64,000 nucleotides of DNA from the NCBI RefSeq assembly GCF_001591165.1, contig NZ_BCUG01000036.1, positions 1 to 64,000 on the forward strand. Direction: 5' to 3'. The notes under the pieces were generated by a model that saw only the letters and a program-made list of their open reading frames with translations, ran no database searches and was not told the DNA's origin. Made by a program: the position numbers and the translations under genes. Of this stretch, positions 49,175 through 58,157 are shown in pieces (within the stretch, counting starts at the first letter, position 1; the number at the start of each line of letters is the position of its first letter). This DNA comes from Thauera butanivorans NBRC 103042. GTDB taxonomy: Bacteria; Pseudomonadota; Gammaproteobacteria; Burkholderiales; Rhodocyclaceae.

Positions 49175-49847
49175 AGACGCGCCACATCGAATGCAGGGGC
49201 AGGAAATCGAGATGCCCGATGATCTCGAAACCGGCGCTGGCGAACTCGGCTTCCGCGGTGGCGCGCGGCAGCACGTGGCGGTTCTGGTAGCCTGTCCTGC
49301 CGCGCCGCTGCCGCTGGGTTTCCTGCCGCCGGCGCCGCCAGGCCAGGTAGTTGCCGTCCACCCACAGCGACAGGATCACCGTATCGCGGCTGACGCGATG
49401 GAACTCGCGCAGCATGGCCAGGCGGTGTTCGGGCTCGCCGATGTGGTGCAGCAGGCGCATGCAGAAGATGCTGTCGACCGAACGGTCGGGCAGATCGATG
49501 GCGAAGGCCGAGGTATGCAGCGGACGGATGCGTTCGCGCAGGCCTGCCGGACAGTGGCGCAGCGCGACGTCCAGCATGGCGGCGGAGTTGTCGGCCGCGA
49601 TGATCTGGCGCGCAGGCTGCTCGCCCAGCACTTCCCAGAAGCGCCCCGCGCCGCATGGCAGGTCCAGCACCCATTGCGGCTCGCCGGCCAGCACGAGGGC
49701 CCGGCGTGCCAGTTGCTGGTCGCGGCGGTTGGACAGGCGACGGCGCAGACCGCTGAGATGCTTGTCGTGGTAGGCCTCGGAATGCCCAGCGTCGTATTTG
49801 GCGCTGAATGGCAGTTCGACGTCGGCTGGGGCGGTGTTGCGGGGCAT
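49155..49847 (-). CDS. Class I SAM-dependent methyltransferase of the col locus (WarA-like)
   Basis: The 230-aa protein has a Rossmann methyltransferase fold: VLDLPCGAGRFWEVL (motif I), IIAADNSAAMLDVAL (motif II), VDSIFCMRLLHHIGEPEHRL and LREFHRVSRDTVILSLWV. A basic insert (WRRRRQETQRQRRGR) may contact LPS or membranes. The start at 49847 has GGAG nine nt before it; a GTG ten codons upstream is possible. A ColR-like box lies 72-87 bp upstream. The substrate is unknown; the ColR-regulated homologue in Pseudomonas is linked to LPS integrity. Confidence 0.8.
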   Translation of the reverse strand: MPRNTAPADVELPFSAKYDAGHSEAYHDKHLSGLRRRLSNRRDQQLARRALVLAGEPQWVLDLPCGAGRFWEVLGEQPARQIIAADNSAAMLDVALRHCPAGLRERIRPLHTSAFAIDLPDRSVDSIFCMRLLHHIGEPEHRLAMLREFHRVSRDTVILSLWVDGNYLAWRRRRQETQRQRRGRTGYQNRHVLPRATAEAEFASAGFEIIGHLDFLPLHSMWRVYVLRRA

Positions 49848-49918
49848 GGGGTGGACTCCATTCGGTGCAGAGTCCACGCAAGGTAATCAGGCAGCGGTCA
49901 AGGAAAGGTGCACGGCAA

Positions 49919-49934
49919 GTGAAAAAGATGTGAA
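49919..49934 (-). promoter_or_regulatory. Putative ColR binding site upstream of the methyltransferase gene
   Basis: The minus strand reads TTCACATCTTTTTCAC. TTTCAC occurs twice, 11 bp apart, the spacing expected for an OmpR-family dimer on direct repeats. It fits at every position the ColR consensus as I recall it from Pseudomonas putida work (YYNASNNYTTTTTCAC). It lies between the colR stop and the methyltransferase start. Confidence 0.6.
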
Positions 49935-49940
49935 AGGCGC

Positions 49941-50612
49941 TCAGCCATCGGCAATGCGGTAGCCGATGCCATGCACCGTATGCAGCAGCGGCCGGGAGAA
50001 AGGCTTGTCGATCTGCTGGCGCAGCGCATGGATGTGGCTGCGAAGTGCATCGCTGTCGGGCGGGTTGTCGCCCCACAGGGCCTCCTCCAGCACTTCGCGG
50101 GGCACGACTGCCGGGCTCTTGCGCATCAATACCGCGAGCAGCTTGAGCCCGATCGGGCCGGGATGCAGGCCCTGCCCGGCGCGGCTGACTTCCAGCGTGT
50201 CGAGGTCGTAGTGCAGATCGCCGACGCGCAAGTCGCGGCGCATGCCGCCATGGCTGCGCTTGAGCACGGCCTCGATGCGCGCGGCCAGCTCCGGCAGGGC
50301 GAAAGGTTTCGTCAGATAGTCGTCCGCACCGCTGTGAAAGCCCTGCAGGCGGTCGGCCAGTGCGTCGCGCGCGGTCAGCATGATCACCGGCACGCTCTTG
50401 CGCTCGCCGTTGCGCAGGCGTTCGCACAGGCTGAAACCGTCCACGCCGGGCAGCATGACGTCGAGCACGATCAGGTCGTAGTGCTGGGTGGCCGCCAGGT
50501 GCAGGCCGGTGAGGCCGTCGGCGGCGCAATCCACGACATAGCCTTTCATGCCCAGGTAGTCGACCAGGTTGGCCAGGATGTCGGCGTTGTCCTCGATGAC
50601 CAGCAGACGCAT
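49941..50612 (-). CDS. colR: ColR-like OmpR-family response regulator
   Basis: The 223-aa regulator has a complete receiver: acidic pair Glu7/Asp8, phospho-acceptor Asp51 (LIVLDVMLPGVDG), Thr80 and Lys102 (YLTKPF). A winged-helix effector domain follows (about 125-220, with LEEALWGDNPPDSDALRSHI and LLHTVHGIGYRI). It belongs to the PmrA/QseB/ColR branch. The partner kinase is encoded three genes downstream. ColR is preferred over PmrA or QseB because of the methyltransferase and InaA neighbours and two matching DNA sites. The gene starts 28 nt after the ArnT-like gene. Confidence 0.75.
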   Translation of the reverse strand: MRLLVIEDNADILANLVDYLGMKGYVVDCAADGLTGLHLAATQHYDLIVLDVMLPGVDGFSLCERLRNGERKSVPVIMLTARDALADRLQGFHSGADDYLTKPFALPELAARIEAVLKRSHGGMRRDLRVGDLHYDLDTLEVSRAGQGLHPGPIGLKLLAVLMRKSPAVVPREVLEEALWGDNPPDSDALRSHIHALRQQIDKPFSRPLLHTVHGIGYRIADG

Positions 50613-50640
50613 CGGCAGTCTCGTAAAAGTGGCCTGGCCG

Positions 50641-52119
50641 TCAGCGCGGCGTCGGCGGGTTGTGCTGCAGCAGGATGTGTTGCGCGCCACGGTAGCGTAC
50701 CGCCAGTTGCTTTCCGGCGGCCTGTTCCAGCCAGTCCAGATCGCGTCGACGGACGGCGATGAACAGAGGAGGGGAGCCGTCGGCCGCCTGCGCCAGCGCC
50801 GCCAGCAGCTCGGCACGTTCGATGCGGCGGGCTGCGTCGCGCGAATAATAGCGCGCGGAAAACGGCATGTCCTCGAGGTAGTACAGGCGCTCCACGCTGC
50901 CGTCCGGCAGTGCTTCGAGCGCGGCGATCAGCGGCGCGGCGGATTTCAGCTTGTGCGGATGCAGGGCAAGATGGACGCCCGCCACGCTGAGCATCAGCGG
51001 GATTGCCAGCACCAGTGCCAGCGCCGTCCGCCGCACGGGTGTCGCATCCAGCAGCGGCAGCAGGCCGCGCGCGATCAGGATGGCGAGAAAGGGTAGGCCC
51101 GGCAGCAGGTAAGTCCACAGGATGTTGCCGGCAAAGCTGAAGAACACCGCCGGGGCGAAGCCGGCCGCCAGCAGCAGACGCACGTCGTCGTCGGCCAGTG
51201 CCTTGCGCAGCGTGGCGCGGCCGGCACGGCTGCACAGGCGGTGGGCCAGCAGGGCCAGGCCGGCGATGCCCCAGGGAAAGCTCGCCCACAGCAGGAACAG
51301 CCAGATCGTGCCGTGCGTCTCGCGGTGGGCGTTGCCGTACAGGTCGCCGGCCCAGCCCGGATCGACGAAGCGGCGGAAATGTTCGCCGAGCAGGAAGTAG
51401 TCCAGGAATCCGGGCGTCTTCAGTTCGGCCGCCAGGTACCAGGGCAGCACCAGCACGGCGACCAGCAGGCTGCCGCCCCGCCACGGCAGGGCGTCCGCTG
51501 CGCGACGCCAGCGGCCCTTGCACAGCAGCCAGGCTGTGCCGGGCAGACCGACCAGCACCAGCGCCAGCGGCCCCTTGGCGAGCAGGCCGATCGCCAGGCC
51601 GACGAAGAACAGCCAGCCCCACGGTACGCGCCGGCCGCGGCTGGCGAGGGCCAGCGAGACCAGGCTGAGGGTGGTGCCGAAAGCCAGGAAAGGGTCGGTG
51701 AGCACCGCGCCGGCGCTGACGAAGGCCAGCGCCATGCTGGCCAGCACCAGGCCGGACCACCAGGCCAGGCGTTCGCTGCCCTGCTGCCGCGCCAGCCTCA
51801 GCGTGAGCCACAGGATGCCGATCATGGCCAGCCAGCTCGGCAGGCGGGCGGCGAAGTCATGGATGCCGAACAGTTTCAAGGACGCTGCCTGGGCCCAGAA
51901 CGAGAGCGGCGGCTTGCCCCAGAAGGGCAGCTCGGGAGTGAGCCAGGGCGTGATCCAGTCGCCGCGCTCGGCCATCAGGCGGGCGGTTTCGGCATAGCGC
52001 GGCTCGGTGGTGTCGCTCATCGGCAGCACGGCCATGCTCAGCAGGCGCAGGCCGAGTATCGCGCACAGCAGCCAGAACAAGCCGAATCCGGTCGTCGGCC
52101 GACGGCTGGAATCAGGCAT
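50641..52119 (-). CDS. ArnT-like GT39-family membrane glycosyltransferase
   Basis: The 492-aa protein has a luminal loop with DTTEPRYAETARLMAERGDW and the conserved Glu/Asp of the GT-C active site, then about eleven hydrophobic helices and a soluble C-terminal domain. This matches PMT/ArnT-like enzymes that move sugars from polyprenyl phosphate onto lipid A or other periplasmic acceptors. It overlaps gtrB by 8 bp, so the three glycosylation genes gtrA-gtrB-arnT form one unit. The sugar is not necessarily aminoarabinose, because no arnBCAD genes are present in the window. Confidence 0.87.
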   Translation of the reverse strand: MPDSSRRPTTGFGLFWLLCAILGLRLLSMAVLPMSDTTEPRYAETARLMAERGDWITPWLTPELPFWGKPPLSFWAQAASLKLFGIHDFAARLPSWLAMIGILWLTLRLARQQGSERLAWWSGLVLASMALAFVSAGAVLTDPFLAFGTTLSLVSLALASRGRRVPWGWLFFVGLAIGLLAKGPLALVLVGLPGTAWLLCKGRWRRAADALPWRGGSLLVAVLVLPWYLAAELKTPGFLDYFLLGEHFRRFVDPGWAGDLYGNAHRETHGTIWLFLLWASFPWGIAGLALLAHRLCSRAGRATLRKALADDDVRLLLAAGFAPAVFFSFAGNILWTYLLPGLPFLAILIARGLLPLLDATPVRRTALALVLAIPLMLSVAGVHLALHPHKLKSAAPLIAALEALPDGSVERLYYLEDMPFSARYYSRDAARRIERAELLAALAQAADGSPPLFIAVRRRDLDWLEQAAGKQLAVRYRGAQHILLQHNPPTPR

Positions 52120-53125
52120 GGCGGCGCGTCTTCCATTCGGCCATCCGGGTGGCGGCGAGGACCAGGTGCTCGTCCTGTATCAGGTAGAGCGGCCGCTGCT
52201 TGGCTTCCAGATAGGTCTTGCCGACGTACTCGCCGACGATGCCGATGCCCAGCAACTGCATGCCGCCCAGCAAGGCGAGCAACGCCACCAGCGAGGGATA
52301 GCCGGCCACCGGATCGCCGAACAGCAGCGCCTTGGCGACGATCCAGAGGCAGTAGAGCCCGCCGGCCAGCGCGGTCAGCGCGCCGGCCATGGTGGCCAGG
52401 CGCAGCGGCGCGGTGGAGAACGAGGTGATGCCTTCCAGCGCCAGGCCGGCCAGCGCCGCGTAGCCCCACTTGCTGCGCCCGGCGTGGCGTGCGGCACGGT
52501 CGTACTGCAGCACCGCGGTGGGCAGGCCGACCCAGGCGTAGAGGCCTTTCATGTAGCGGTTGCGCTCGGGCAGGCGCAGCAGCGCATCCACCGCGCGGCG
52601 GCTCATCAGGCGGAAGTCGCCGGCGTCGAGCGGAATCGGCGCCGGGCTCAGCCGTGCCAGCAGGCGATAGAAGGCATGGGCGCTGGCGCGCTTGAGCCAG
52701 CTTTCGCCGGCACGGCTGCGGCGCTGCATCTGCACCACGTCGGCACCGGCGCGCCACTGGGCCAGCATGTCGGGGATCAGTTCCGGCGGGTCCTGCAGAT
52801 CGGCGTCGAGCACGACCACCGCTGCGCCGCGCGCATGCGCGAGGCCGGCGCTCATCGCTGCTTCCTTGCCGAAGTTGCGGCTCAGGCGCAGCAGGCGGAG
52901 GTCGGCGCGGCGCGGCTGCATGGCGGCCAGCAGATCGGCGGAGCCGTCGTGGCTGCCGTCGTCGACGAACACCAGTTCGGCGTCCAGGTCGAGCGTATCG
53001 AGGACCTGTTCCAGCCGTGCCACGCAGGCTGGCAACACCTCGCGTTCATTGTAGAACGGCACGACGATGCTGAGCGTGGGCAGGGCGTGCCGTTCAGGCA
53101 GGCGTTTGAGCATCTGTGGCTTCAT
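52112..53125 (-). CDS. GtrB-type polyprenyl-phosphate glycosyltransferase (GT2)
   Basis: The 337-aa enzyme has a GT2 catalytic domain: LSIVVPFYNEREVLPACV, LVFVDDGSHDGS, LSRNFGKEAAMSAGL and the metal-binding VVLDADLQDPPELI, followed by LDAGDFRLMSRRAV. Two C-terminal membrane helices come after (about 235-265 and 270-300). Such proteins load a sugar onto undecaprenyl phosphate at the cytoplasmic face. The start overlaps the end of gtrA by 32 nt. Product sugar phosphate lipid would be flipped by GtrA and used by the ArnT-like enzyme. Confidence 0.9.
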   Translation of the reverse strand: MKPQMLKRLPERHALPTLSIVVPFYNEREVLPACVARLEQVLDTLDLDAELVFVDDGSHDGSADLLAAMQPRRADLRLLRLSRNFGKEAAMSAGLAHARGAAVVVLDADLQDPPELIPDMLAQWRAGADVVQMQRRSRAGESWLKRASAHAFYRLLARLSPAPIPLDAGDFRLMSRRAVDALLRLPERNRYMKGLYAWVGLPTAVLQYDRAARHAGRSKWGYAALAGLALEGITSFSTAPLRLATMAGALTALAGGLYCLWIVAKALLFGDPVAGYPSLVALLALLGGMQLLGIGIVGEYVGKTYLEAKQRPLYLIQDEHLVLAATRMAEWKTRRHA

Positions 53126-53525
53126 CGAAGACCATCCTCGCGTAGAGCAGGTAGTTGAGCGCGGCGATCGCGCCGCTGGTGCCCGCCTGGGCGAGGGCGG
53201 GCGGCCAGCCGGCGGGGCCGTGCAGCACGGCGAAGAGCAGCAGGTTGGCCAGCCAGGCGAGCGCGCAGCTCGCCAGGTAGCGTGGCAGGGCACGGCGGTG
53301 GGCCGTATTGCTGGCGAAGGCATGGCGATGCTGCAGCGGATAGTTGGCTGCGGCGCCCGCCATCGCGCCCGCCGCGGTGGCGGCATGGGCATCGATGCCG
53401 GCGGCGAGCATCGCGCTCATGCACAGCCAATGGACGAGCGTCGCCGCTCCGCCGGCCAGGGCGAAACGGGCTGGGCGGTGGAAAGCGGCGATGGAGGGGG
53501 CGGGGGAGGTGCTGGCGGTGTTCAT
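53094..53525 (-). CDS. GtrA-like flippase
   Basis: The 143-aa protein is predicted to have four membrane helices and the GtrA family features FALAGGAATLVHWLCMSAML at the start and NYPLQHRHAFAS near the middle. GtrA proteins are thought to flip polyprenyl-linked sugars across the inner membrane. It is the first gene of the glycosylation operon. No Shine-Dalgarno is evident, and an in-frame TAG nine bases upstream rules out extension. A ColR-like site is at 53573-53588 and a (CTGC)8 tract at 53645-53676. Confidence 0.88.
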   Translation of the reverse strand: MNTASTSPAPSIAAFHRPARFALAGGAATLVHWLCMSAMLAAGIDAHAATAAGAMAGAAANYPLQHRHAFASNTAHRRALPRYLASCALAWLANLLLFAVLHGPAGWPPALAQAGTSGAIAALNYLLYARMVFDEATDAQTPA

Positions 53526-53572
53526 CGGCCGGCACTATGAGCCGGACGGCGTCGCCGAAACGTCAGGGAAAT

Positions 53573-53588
53573 GTGCAGAAAACGTGAA
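53573..53588 (-). promoter_or_regulatory. Second putative ColR site, upstream of gtrA
   Basis: The minus strand reads TTCACGTTTTCTGCAC, matching 14 of 16 positions of the ColR consensus used for the site at 49919-49934. It lies 48-63 bp before the gtrA start, a reasonable activator position. It implies that the gtrA-gtrB-arnT genes and the col genes are controlled together. Confidence 0.45.
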
Positions 53589-53644
53589 CCTGCGGTATTC
53601 GGGCCGCAGCAGGCTTCAGGCGCCGGGCAAGTACGTGCAAGCTG

Positions 53645-53676
<32 letters not shown>

Positions 53677-53770
53677 ACGGCAGCAGTGCGAGCGCACGCC
53701 GTTGGCCGGTTCCGGCCTGCCCGTTGATCTGGCTGCCGATCGGGCAAGGAGGAAATGGAGGCGGCTGCCT

Positions 53771-54070
53771 TCAGGCCGTCGGTCGTTGTTCGAATCCGTC
53801 CGTGGCTTCGTCGTCGGCCGCGCCGACGTCGATGCGCGTGACCCTGGCCTGCGGCGGTCCTTCGTGCGCCCAGCCGATGAAGGCTTCGACAGCCGGCAGC
53901 GCGCCGATCACCAGCGCTTCGACGCTGCCGTCGAGCCGGTTGCGCACCCAGCCGCGCAGACCCAGCCGGGTGGCTTCGGTCTGCGCGCTGGCGCGGTACC
54001 ACACACGCTGGACCTTGCCGTGGATGCGCAGCAGGCGGGCGGCTGGCTGCGGGTCGCCCCGTTCAGGCAT
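53771..54070 (-). CDS. acyP: Acylphosphatase
   Basis: The 99-aa protein has the acylphosphatase fold: LLRIHGKVQRVWYRASAQTE carries the catalytic Arg in the phosphate loop, and GWVRNRLDGSVEALVIG holds the catalytic Asn. It hydrolyses carboxyl-phosphate bonds such as acetyl phosphate. The C-terminus is slightly extended. Its start overlaps the end of the SulP gene by 8 nt, so the two are coupled. No functional link to sulfate transport is known to me. Confidence 0.93.
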   Translation of the reverse strand: MPERGDPQPAARLLRIHGKVQRVWYRASAQTEATRLGLRGWVRNRLDGSVEALVIGALPAVEAFIGWAHEGPPQARVTRIDVGAADDEATDGFEQRPTA

Positions 54071-55754
54071 AGGCGACCTCCGGACGGGTGCCGCTGAGCC
54101 ACTGGGCGCGCAGCAGGGCGTCGGTGATGTTGGCGGCGATGTTCTCGTCGCCCAGGCTTTCCATGAAGCCCGAGCGGAACACCAGCGAACCGGGCTGCGA
54201 GTTCAGCCCGCACAGGATCAGGTGGGCGCCGCGCTTCTGCAGGTTGCGGTGCAGGGTCTGCAGGATGTCCAGCCCGGTGGTATCCAGGCTGATGACCTTG
54301 TCCAGATCCAGGATCACCACGTCGGGGTGGCCGTGCTGCATCAGCAGCAGGTTCTCGAGCTTGTTGGCGGCGCCGAAGAACAGGCTGCCGAACATCTTGT
54401 AGGCGAGGATGCGCGGGGTGCCGTCCTCGCGCTGCATCGCTTCGTTGCCGTAGTAGTCTTCGAGCGGCACGCGTTCGATGCGGGTCAGGTCGGACATGCG
54501 GTAGATGAAGAACAGGCTGGCCAGCACCATGCCGAGTTCCACCGCCAGCGTCAGGTCGAACACCACGGTGAGGAAGAAGGTGCTGAGCAGGATGGTGCGG
54601 TAGCTCAGCGAATAGCGCGCCAGCACCTTGGGCGCGAAGGCGTGCCATTCGCCCATGTTGATCGAAACGACGACGACGATGGCCGACAGCGTGGCGAGCG
54701 GGATGGCGCTGGCGAGCGGTGCCAGTGCGAGCACGATCGCCAGCAGTACCAGTGCATGAAGGATGCCGGCGACCGGCGTGCGGCCGCCGGTGCGGATGTT
54801 GGTGGCGGTGCGGGCGATCGCGCCGGTGGCGGCGAAGCCGCCGAACAGCGGCGCGGCGACGTTGGCGATGCCTTGCGCCATCAGTTCCTGGTTGGGGTCG
54901 TGGCGGTCGTCGATCTGGCTGTCGGCGACGCGGGCCGACAGCAGCGATTCGATGGCACCGAGCAGGGCGATGGTGAGCGCGGGCGTCACCAGCTTGCCGA
55001 GCGTGCCCAGACTCAGTTCCGGCAGGCCGAAGGTGGGCAGCTCCTGCGGGATGCCGCCGAAGCGGCTGCCGATGGTGTCGACCGGCAGCGCGAACAGGGC
55101 GTTGATCGCGGTCATGATGATCAGCACTGCGAGCGGTCCCGGCAGGCGTGCCATCCAGCGCGCTTTCTTCGCCTGACGGTTCCAGACGACGAGCACCGCC
55201 AGCGAGGCCACGGCGACGGCGACGGTGGGCAGGTCGATGGTCGGCAGCGCGGCCCACAGCGCGACCATCTTGGCGAAGAATTCGCCCGGCAGGTTGTCGA
55301 TCCGCAGGCCGAGGAAGTCCTTGATCTGCGAGATGAAGATGACGACCGCGATGCCGTTGGTGAAGCCGATGACCACCGACAGCGGAATGAAGCGGATCAT
55401 GCTGCCGAGCCGCAGCGCCCCCATGGCGAACAGCAGGATGCCCGACATCATCGTCGCGATCAGCAGGTTCTGTACGCCGTGATCGACGACGATGGCGTAG
55501 ATGATCGGGATGAAGGCGCCGGTGGGGCCGCCGATCTGCACCCGTGAGCCGCCCAGCAGCGAGATCAGTAGGCCTGCGACGATCGCGGTCCAGATGCCGG
55601 CGGTCGGGGTCATGCCCGAGGCGATGGCGAAGGCCATCGCCAGGGGCAGGGCAAGCACGCCGACGGTGATGCCGGCGGAAAGGTCCTGGGCGAAACCTGA
55701 GCGGCCGTAGCTGGGCAGGGTGTCGAGGAGCTTGGGTCGGAACTGGATTTTCAT
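54063..55754 (-). CDS. SulP (SLC26)-family anion transporter with STAS domain
   Basis: The 563-aa inner-membrane protein has about 12-14 helices and the SulP features DLSAGITVGVLALPLAMAFA, GGPTGAFIPIIYAIV and FTNGIAVVIFISQIKDFLGL. A cytoplasmic STAS domain follows (about 435-555, with VVILDLDKVISLDTTGLDIL). Bacterial members carry sulfate, bicarbonate or dicarboxylates; the substrate here is undetermined. The downstream acylphosphatase gene overlaps its end by 8 nt, and the intergenic space to metG is about 127 bp. Confidence 0.92.
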   Translation of the reverse strand: MKIQFRPKLLDTLPSYGRSGFAQDLSAGITVGVLALPLAMAFAIASGMTPTAGIWTAIVAGLLISLLGGSRVQIGGPTGAFIPIIYAIVVDHGVQNLLIATMMSGILLFAMGALRLGSMIRFIPLSVVIGFTNGIAVVIFISQIKDFLGLRIDNLPGEFFAKMVALWAALPTIDLPTVAVAVASLAVLVVWNRQAKKARWMARLPGPLAVLIIMTAINALFALPVDTIGSRFGGIPQELPTFGLPELSLGTLGKLVTPALTIALLGAIESLLSARVADSQIDDRHDPNQELMAQGIANVAAPLFGGFAATGAIARTATNIRTGGRTPVAGILHALVLLAIVLALAPLASAIPLATLSAIVVVVSINMGEWHAFAPKVLARYSLSYRTILLSTFFLTVVFDLTLAVELGMVLASLFFIYRMSDLTRIERVPLEDYYGNEAMQREDGTPRILAYKMFGSLFFGAANKLENLLLMQHGHPDVVILDLDKVISLDTTGLDILQTLHRNLQKRGAHLILCGLNSQPGSLVFRSGFMESLGDENIAANITDALLRAQWLSGTRPEVAYA

Positions 55755-55881
55755 GTCGTCTCCGCTGCGAGTCTGAACGAGGCAAACGTGGCTGCCCCTC
55801 CGGGCAGCATTACGGAGACGGTCGCCCTCGTCCTGCATGATGCAGGATGATCCAGCGTTTCGAGGGCGTCAGCGGCATGGC

Positions 55882-58035
55882 TTACTTGACCCGCATGCCG
55901 GGTGTGGCACCGGCGTCGGGCGACAGGATGTAGAGCCCGGCGCTCTTGCCTTCGGCGTCCGAGGCGGCCAGCACCATGCCTTCGCTGAGGCCGAACTTCA
56001 TCTTGCGCGGCGCCAGGTTGGCGACCATGACGGTGTGGCGGCCGACGAGCGTGGCCGGGTCGTAGGCCGACTTGATGCCGGCGAAGACCTGGCGCGGTTT
56101 GGGCTCGCCGGCTTCGTCGGTTTCGCCGATGTCGAGCTGCAGGCGGATCAGCTTGTCGGCGCCGTCGACGTGTTCCGCAGCGACGATCCTGGCGATGCGC
56201 AGGTCGACCTTGGTGAAGTCGTCGATCGAGATGTGCGGCGATGCTGCCTCCGCCGCCTGGGCGGTGTGCTGCTGCTTCTCGGCATGGCGCTGCTGGGACG
56301 ATGCGGTCTTGGCGTCCGTTGCCGGCGCGGCCGGGGCGAGCGATTCGCGGTTGGCTTCGAGCAGGGCGTCGATCTGCTTGCGCTCGACGCGGGTCATCAG
56401 GTGGCTGTAGGGCTGGATGGCGTGGCCGGCAGGCAGCGCGGCCCAGTCGCCCTGCCAGTCCAGCGCCGGAATCGACAGGAAGGATTCGACCTGGGCAGCC
56501 AGCGCCGGCAGCACCGGCTTCAGGAAGCGGGCGAGATCGCGGAACATGTTCAGCGCGGTGCTGCACACGGTGTGCAGGCGGGCTTCCTGGCCTTCCTGCT
56601 TGGCCAGTTCCCACGGCTTGTGATCGTTGACGTATTGGTTGGCGAGGTCGGCCAGGCGCATGATCTCGCGCAGCGCGCGGCCATAGTCGCGCTCGTCGTA
56701 GGCGGTGGCGATGCTGCCGTCGGCCCAGGCGGCGGCGAAGTCGGCGCAGGCCTGCAAGTCGGTTCCGCCCAGCCTGCCGTCGAAGCGCTTGCCGATGAAG
56801 CCGGCGCAGCGGCTGGCGATGTTGACGAACTTGCCGACGAGATCGGAGTTCACCTTGGCGATCATGTCGTCGAGGTTGAGGTCGACGTCTTCCATGGTGC
56901 CGTTCGACTTGCCGGCGAAGTAGTAGCGCAGCCACTCGGGATTGAGCTTCTGCGCGATGTAGGAGTGCGCGGTGATGAAGGTGCCGCGGCTCTTGCTCAT
57001 CTTGGCGCCATCGACGGTCAGGAAGCCGTTGACGCACAACTGGCTGGGCGTGGCGTAGCCGGCGAACTCGAGCATTGCCGGCCAGAACAGGGCGTGGAAG
57101 TAGAGGATGTCCTTGCCGATGAAGTGCACCATCTCGGTGCCGGCCGCGGCGGCCCGTGCGCCGTCGGTGTAGTCCTCGACGACGATGTCGCCGCGCTTGT
57201 CGGCGAGGTTGCGGAAGCTGGCGAGATAGCCGATCGGCGCATCCAGCCAGACGTAGAAGTACTTGCCGGGGGCGCCGGGGATCTCGAAGCCGAAGTAGGG
57301 GGCGTCACGCGAGATGTCCCAGTCGGATAGCTTGTTCTCGCCCTCTTCGCCCAGCCATTCCTTCATCTTGTTGGCGGCCTCCATCTGCAGGCGGCGCGCA
57401 CCCTGGGCGTTGGTGCCGCGCGTCCATCGGCGCAGGAAGGCGACCGCGCGATCGTCCGACAGGCGGAAGAAGTAGTGCGTCGAGGTGCGAAGCACCGGCT
57501 TGGCGCCGGATACCGCCGAATAGGGGTTCTTGAGTTCGGTCGGGGCGTAGGCGGCGCCACAGGCTTCGCAGTTGTCGCCGTACTGGTCCGCGGCGCCGCA
57601 TTTGGGGCATTCGCCCTTGATGAAGCGGTCGGGCAGGAACATTTCCTTGACCGGGTCGTAATACTGCTCGATCTCGCGGGTGTCGATGAGGCCGGTGGCC
57701 TGCAGCTTGCCGTAGATGTCCGCGGCGTAGTCGCGGTTCTCGGGGCTGTGGGTGGAGTGATAGTTGTCGAAGGCGACGCCGAAGGCGGTGAAGTCGCGCA
57801 GGTGTTCACCGTGCACGCGTTCGATCAGTTGCTCGGGCGTCAGGCCTTCCTTTTCGGCGCGCAGCATGACCGGCGTGCCATGGGTGTCGTCCGCACAGAC
57901 GTAATGCACCGAATGGCCCCGCATGCGCTGGTAGCGCACCCAGATGTCGGCCTGGATGTAGCCCACCAGGTGGCCGAGGTGAATGTCGCCGTTGGCATAG
58001 GGCAGGGCGTTGGTGACGAGAATCTTGCGGGGCAT
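55882..58035 (-). CDS. metG: Methionyl-tRNA synthetase
   Basis: The 717-aa class I synthetase has the HIGH motif ([12 protein letters not shown], 11-22), the zinc region [18 protein letters not shown] with four Cys, and KMSKS at 345-349. The C-terminal tRNA-binding (EMAP/Trbp111-like) domain begins with [20 protein letters not shown]. The two-domain long form is dimeric. A low-complexity linker (about 570-605) precedes the extra domain. The gene diverges from nothing close; an OmpA-like lipoprotein gene lies upstream on the same strand. Confidence 0.98.
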   Translation of the reverse strand: MPRKILVTNALPYANGDIHLGHLVGYIQADIWVRYQRMRGHSVHYVCADDTHGTPVMLRAEKEGLTPEQLIERVHGEHLRDFTAFGVAFDNYHSTHSPENRDYAADIYGKLQATGLIDTREIEQYYDPVKEMFLPDRFIKGECPKCGAADQYGDNCEACGAAYAPTELKNPYSAVSGAKPVLRTSTHYFFRLSDDRAVAFLRRWTRGTNAQGARRLQMEAANKMKEWLGEEGENKLSDWDISRDAPYFGFEIPGAPGKYFYVWLDAPIGYLASFRNLADKRGDIVVEDYTDGARAAAAGTEMVHFIGKDILYFHALFWPAMLEFAGYATPSQLCVNGFLTVDGAKMSKSRGTFITAHSYIAQKLNPEWLRYYFAGKSNGTMEDVDLNLDDMIAKVNSDLVGKFVNIASRCAGFIGKRFDGRLGGTDLQACADFAAAWADGSIATAYDERDYGRALREIMRLADLANQYVNDHKPWELAKQEGQEARLHTVCSTALNMFRDLARFLKPVLPALAAQVESFLSIPALDWQGDWAALPAGHAIQPYSHLMTRVERKQIDALLEANRESLAPAAPATDAKTASSQQRHAEKQQHTAQAAEAASPHISIDDFTKVDLRIARIVAAEHVDGADKLIRLQLDIGETDEAGEPKPRQVFAGIKSAYDPATLVGRHTVMVANLAPRKMKFGLSEGMVLAASDAEGKSAGLYILSPDAGATPGMRVK

Positions 58036-58157
58036 GGTCTGTGGGGGCGTATATCAAGGAATGCAAAGAGCGCAAGTTTAGCAAAGCGCGCGGGCAGCGG
58101 CCTGCCACTTATGGTGCTTATTCCGCGCTCTGCCCCAGTGGTGGTGTGCTCGTCTCC

